Below the pieces are notes generated by a model. That model made no database searches, was not told where the DNA came from, and saw only the letters and a program-made list of their open reading frames with translations. Of a stretch of 5,798 bases of DNA, positions 5,400 to 5,798 are shown piece by piece. The position numbers were made by a program, and so were the translations under genes. Origin of the DNA: Terriglobia bacterium (GTDB lineage: Bacteria > Acidobacteriota > Terriglobia > UBA7540); NCBI GenBank assembly GCA_030040515.1, contig JASHTO010000637.1, positions 1 to 5,798 on the forward strand, written 5' to 3'. Every line of letters begins with the position of its first letter. Positions within the stretch are counted from its first letter, which is position 1.

Positions 5400-5798
5400 C
5401 CACTCACGGCGGAGACATTTACGGCGCGGCGCGGCGGCTGGGAATCGCGCCCGACCAACTTCTCGACTTCAGCGCCAGCATCAACCCCTTGGGGCTATCA
5501 CCCCGAGCCTCCCGGAGGCTTTTGCGCGAGTTGCATTCCGTCTGCCACTATCCTGACCGGCGGCAGGAAGAATTGCGGGCGCTGATCGCTTCAACGCAGA
5601 GGATCGATTCCGAGTGCATCGTGTTTGGAAACGGGGCCACGCAATTGCTTTATGTCGTCGCGCGGTATCTGCGCCCGCGAAAAGCCATGCTCATCGCACC
5701 GGGCTTTTCTGAATATCACGCTGCTCTCATGTCGGTTCAGTCCCGTTCGACCGAGTTCCAGTTGCGCCCCGAAAACCAGTTCGTCCTTGATACCGATT
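5390..5798 (+). CDS. cobD: L-threonine-O-3-phosphate decarboxylase (Salmonella CobD / CobC-type), N-terminal part
   Basis: This gene is open to the right edge; 136 codons are visible. It encodes a class I aminotransferase-fold, PLP-dependent enzyme that decarboxylates threonine phosphate to (R)-1-amino-2-propanol O-phosphate, the linker that CbiB attaches. The start reads MHLTTHGGDIYGAARRLGI, then DFSASINPLGLSP (26-38), HYPD (53-56), GNGATQLLY (80-88) and a PGFSEY segment near the window end, all typical of the family. GNGATQ is expected at the PLP-phosphate pocket. The PLP-binding lysine lies beyond the window. The ATG at 5390 overlaps the end of cbiB by ten bases (cbiB stop 5397-5399), with no strong ribosome binding site, so translation is probably coupled. 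A histidinol-phosphate aminotransferase is the main alternative but is less likely given the HGGDIYG start and the neighbours. Naming varies: this is cobD in Salmonella and cobC in Pseudomonas and Rhodobacter. Confidence 0.92.
   Translation, partial: MHLTTHGGDIYGAARRLGIAPDQLLDFSASINPLGLSPRASRRLLRELHSVCHYPDRRQEELRALIASTQRIDSECIVFGNGATQLLYVVARYLRPRKAMLIAPGFSEYHAALMSVQSRSTEFQLRPENQFVLDTD

Overview
The window holds part of a cobalamin (vitamin B12) late-assembly and uptake cluster, with every gene on the + strand. In order it contains: the 3' end of cobS (cobalamin synthase); bluB (aerobic dimethylbenzimidazole synthase); a 181-185 bp palindromic insertion-like element; a cobC-type alpha-ribazole phosphatase; a cobalamin riboswitch; a btuB-like TonB-dependent receptor; a possible 23-codon linker ORF; cbiB (adenosylcobinamide-phosphate synthase); and the 5' part of a cobD/cobC-type threonine-phosphate decarboxylase that runs off the right edge.

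The genes fit one pathway. The receptor would bring corrinoids across the outer membrane. The decarboxylase makes (R)-1-amino-2-propanol O-phosphate, and CbiB attaches it to the corrin ring. BluB makes the lower base 5,6-dimethylbenzimidazole. CobS joins alpha-ribazole(-5'-phosphate) to GDP-cobinamide, and the phosphatase removes the 5' phosphate. No corrin-ring synthesis gene is visible. The riboswitch lies between the two halves, so B12 should directly repress the receptor-cbiB-decarboxylase transcript. cobS-bluB-cobC end before it and must be read from a promoter further upstream.

Genes are tightly packed: there are start/stop overlaps at cobS/bluB, receptor/linker ORF, linker ORF/cbiB and cbiB/decarboxylase. 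The exception is the bluB-cobC junction, where the palindromic element sits. Its 26-bp terminal inverted repeats (25 of 26 matching) are bounded by TA. Removing it leaves a TAG stop for bluB and a 13-nt gap to a GTG start for cobC, so it looks like a clean insertion into a compact operon. This is the most unusual structure in the window.

The organism is a Gram-negative bacterium with moderately high GC that uses GTG starts. The carboxypeptidase-regulatory-like domain on the N-terminus of the TonB receptor, together with the style of palindromic repeat, suggests Acidobacteriota. That is an inference, not proven by the window.
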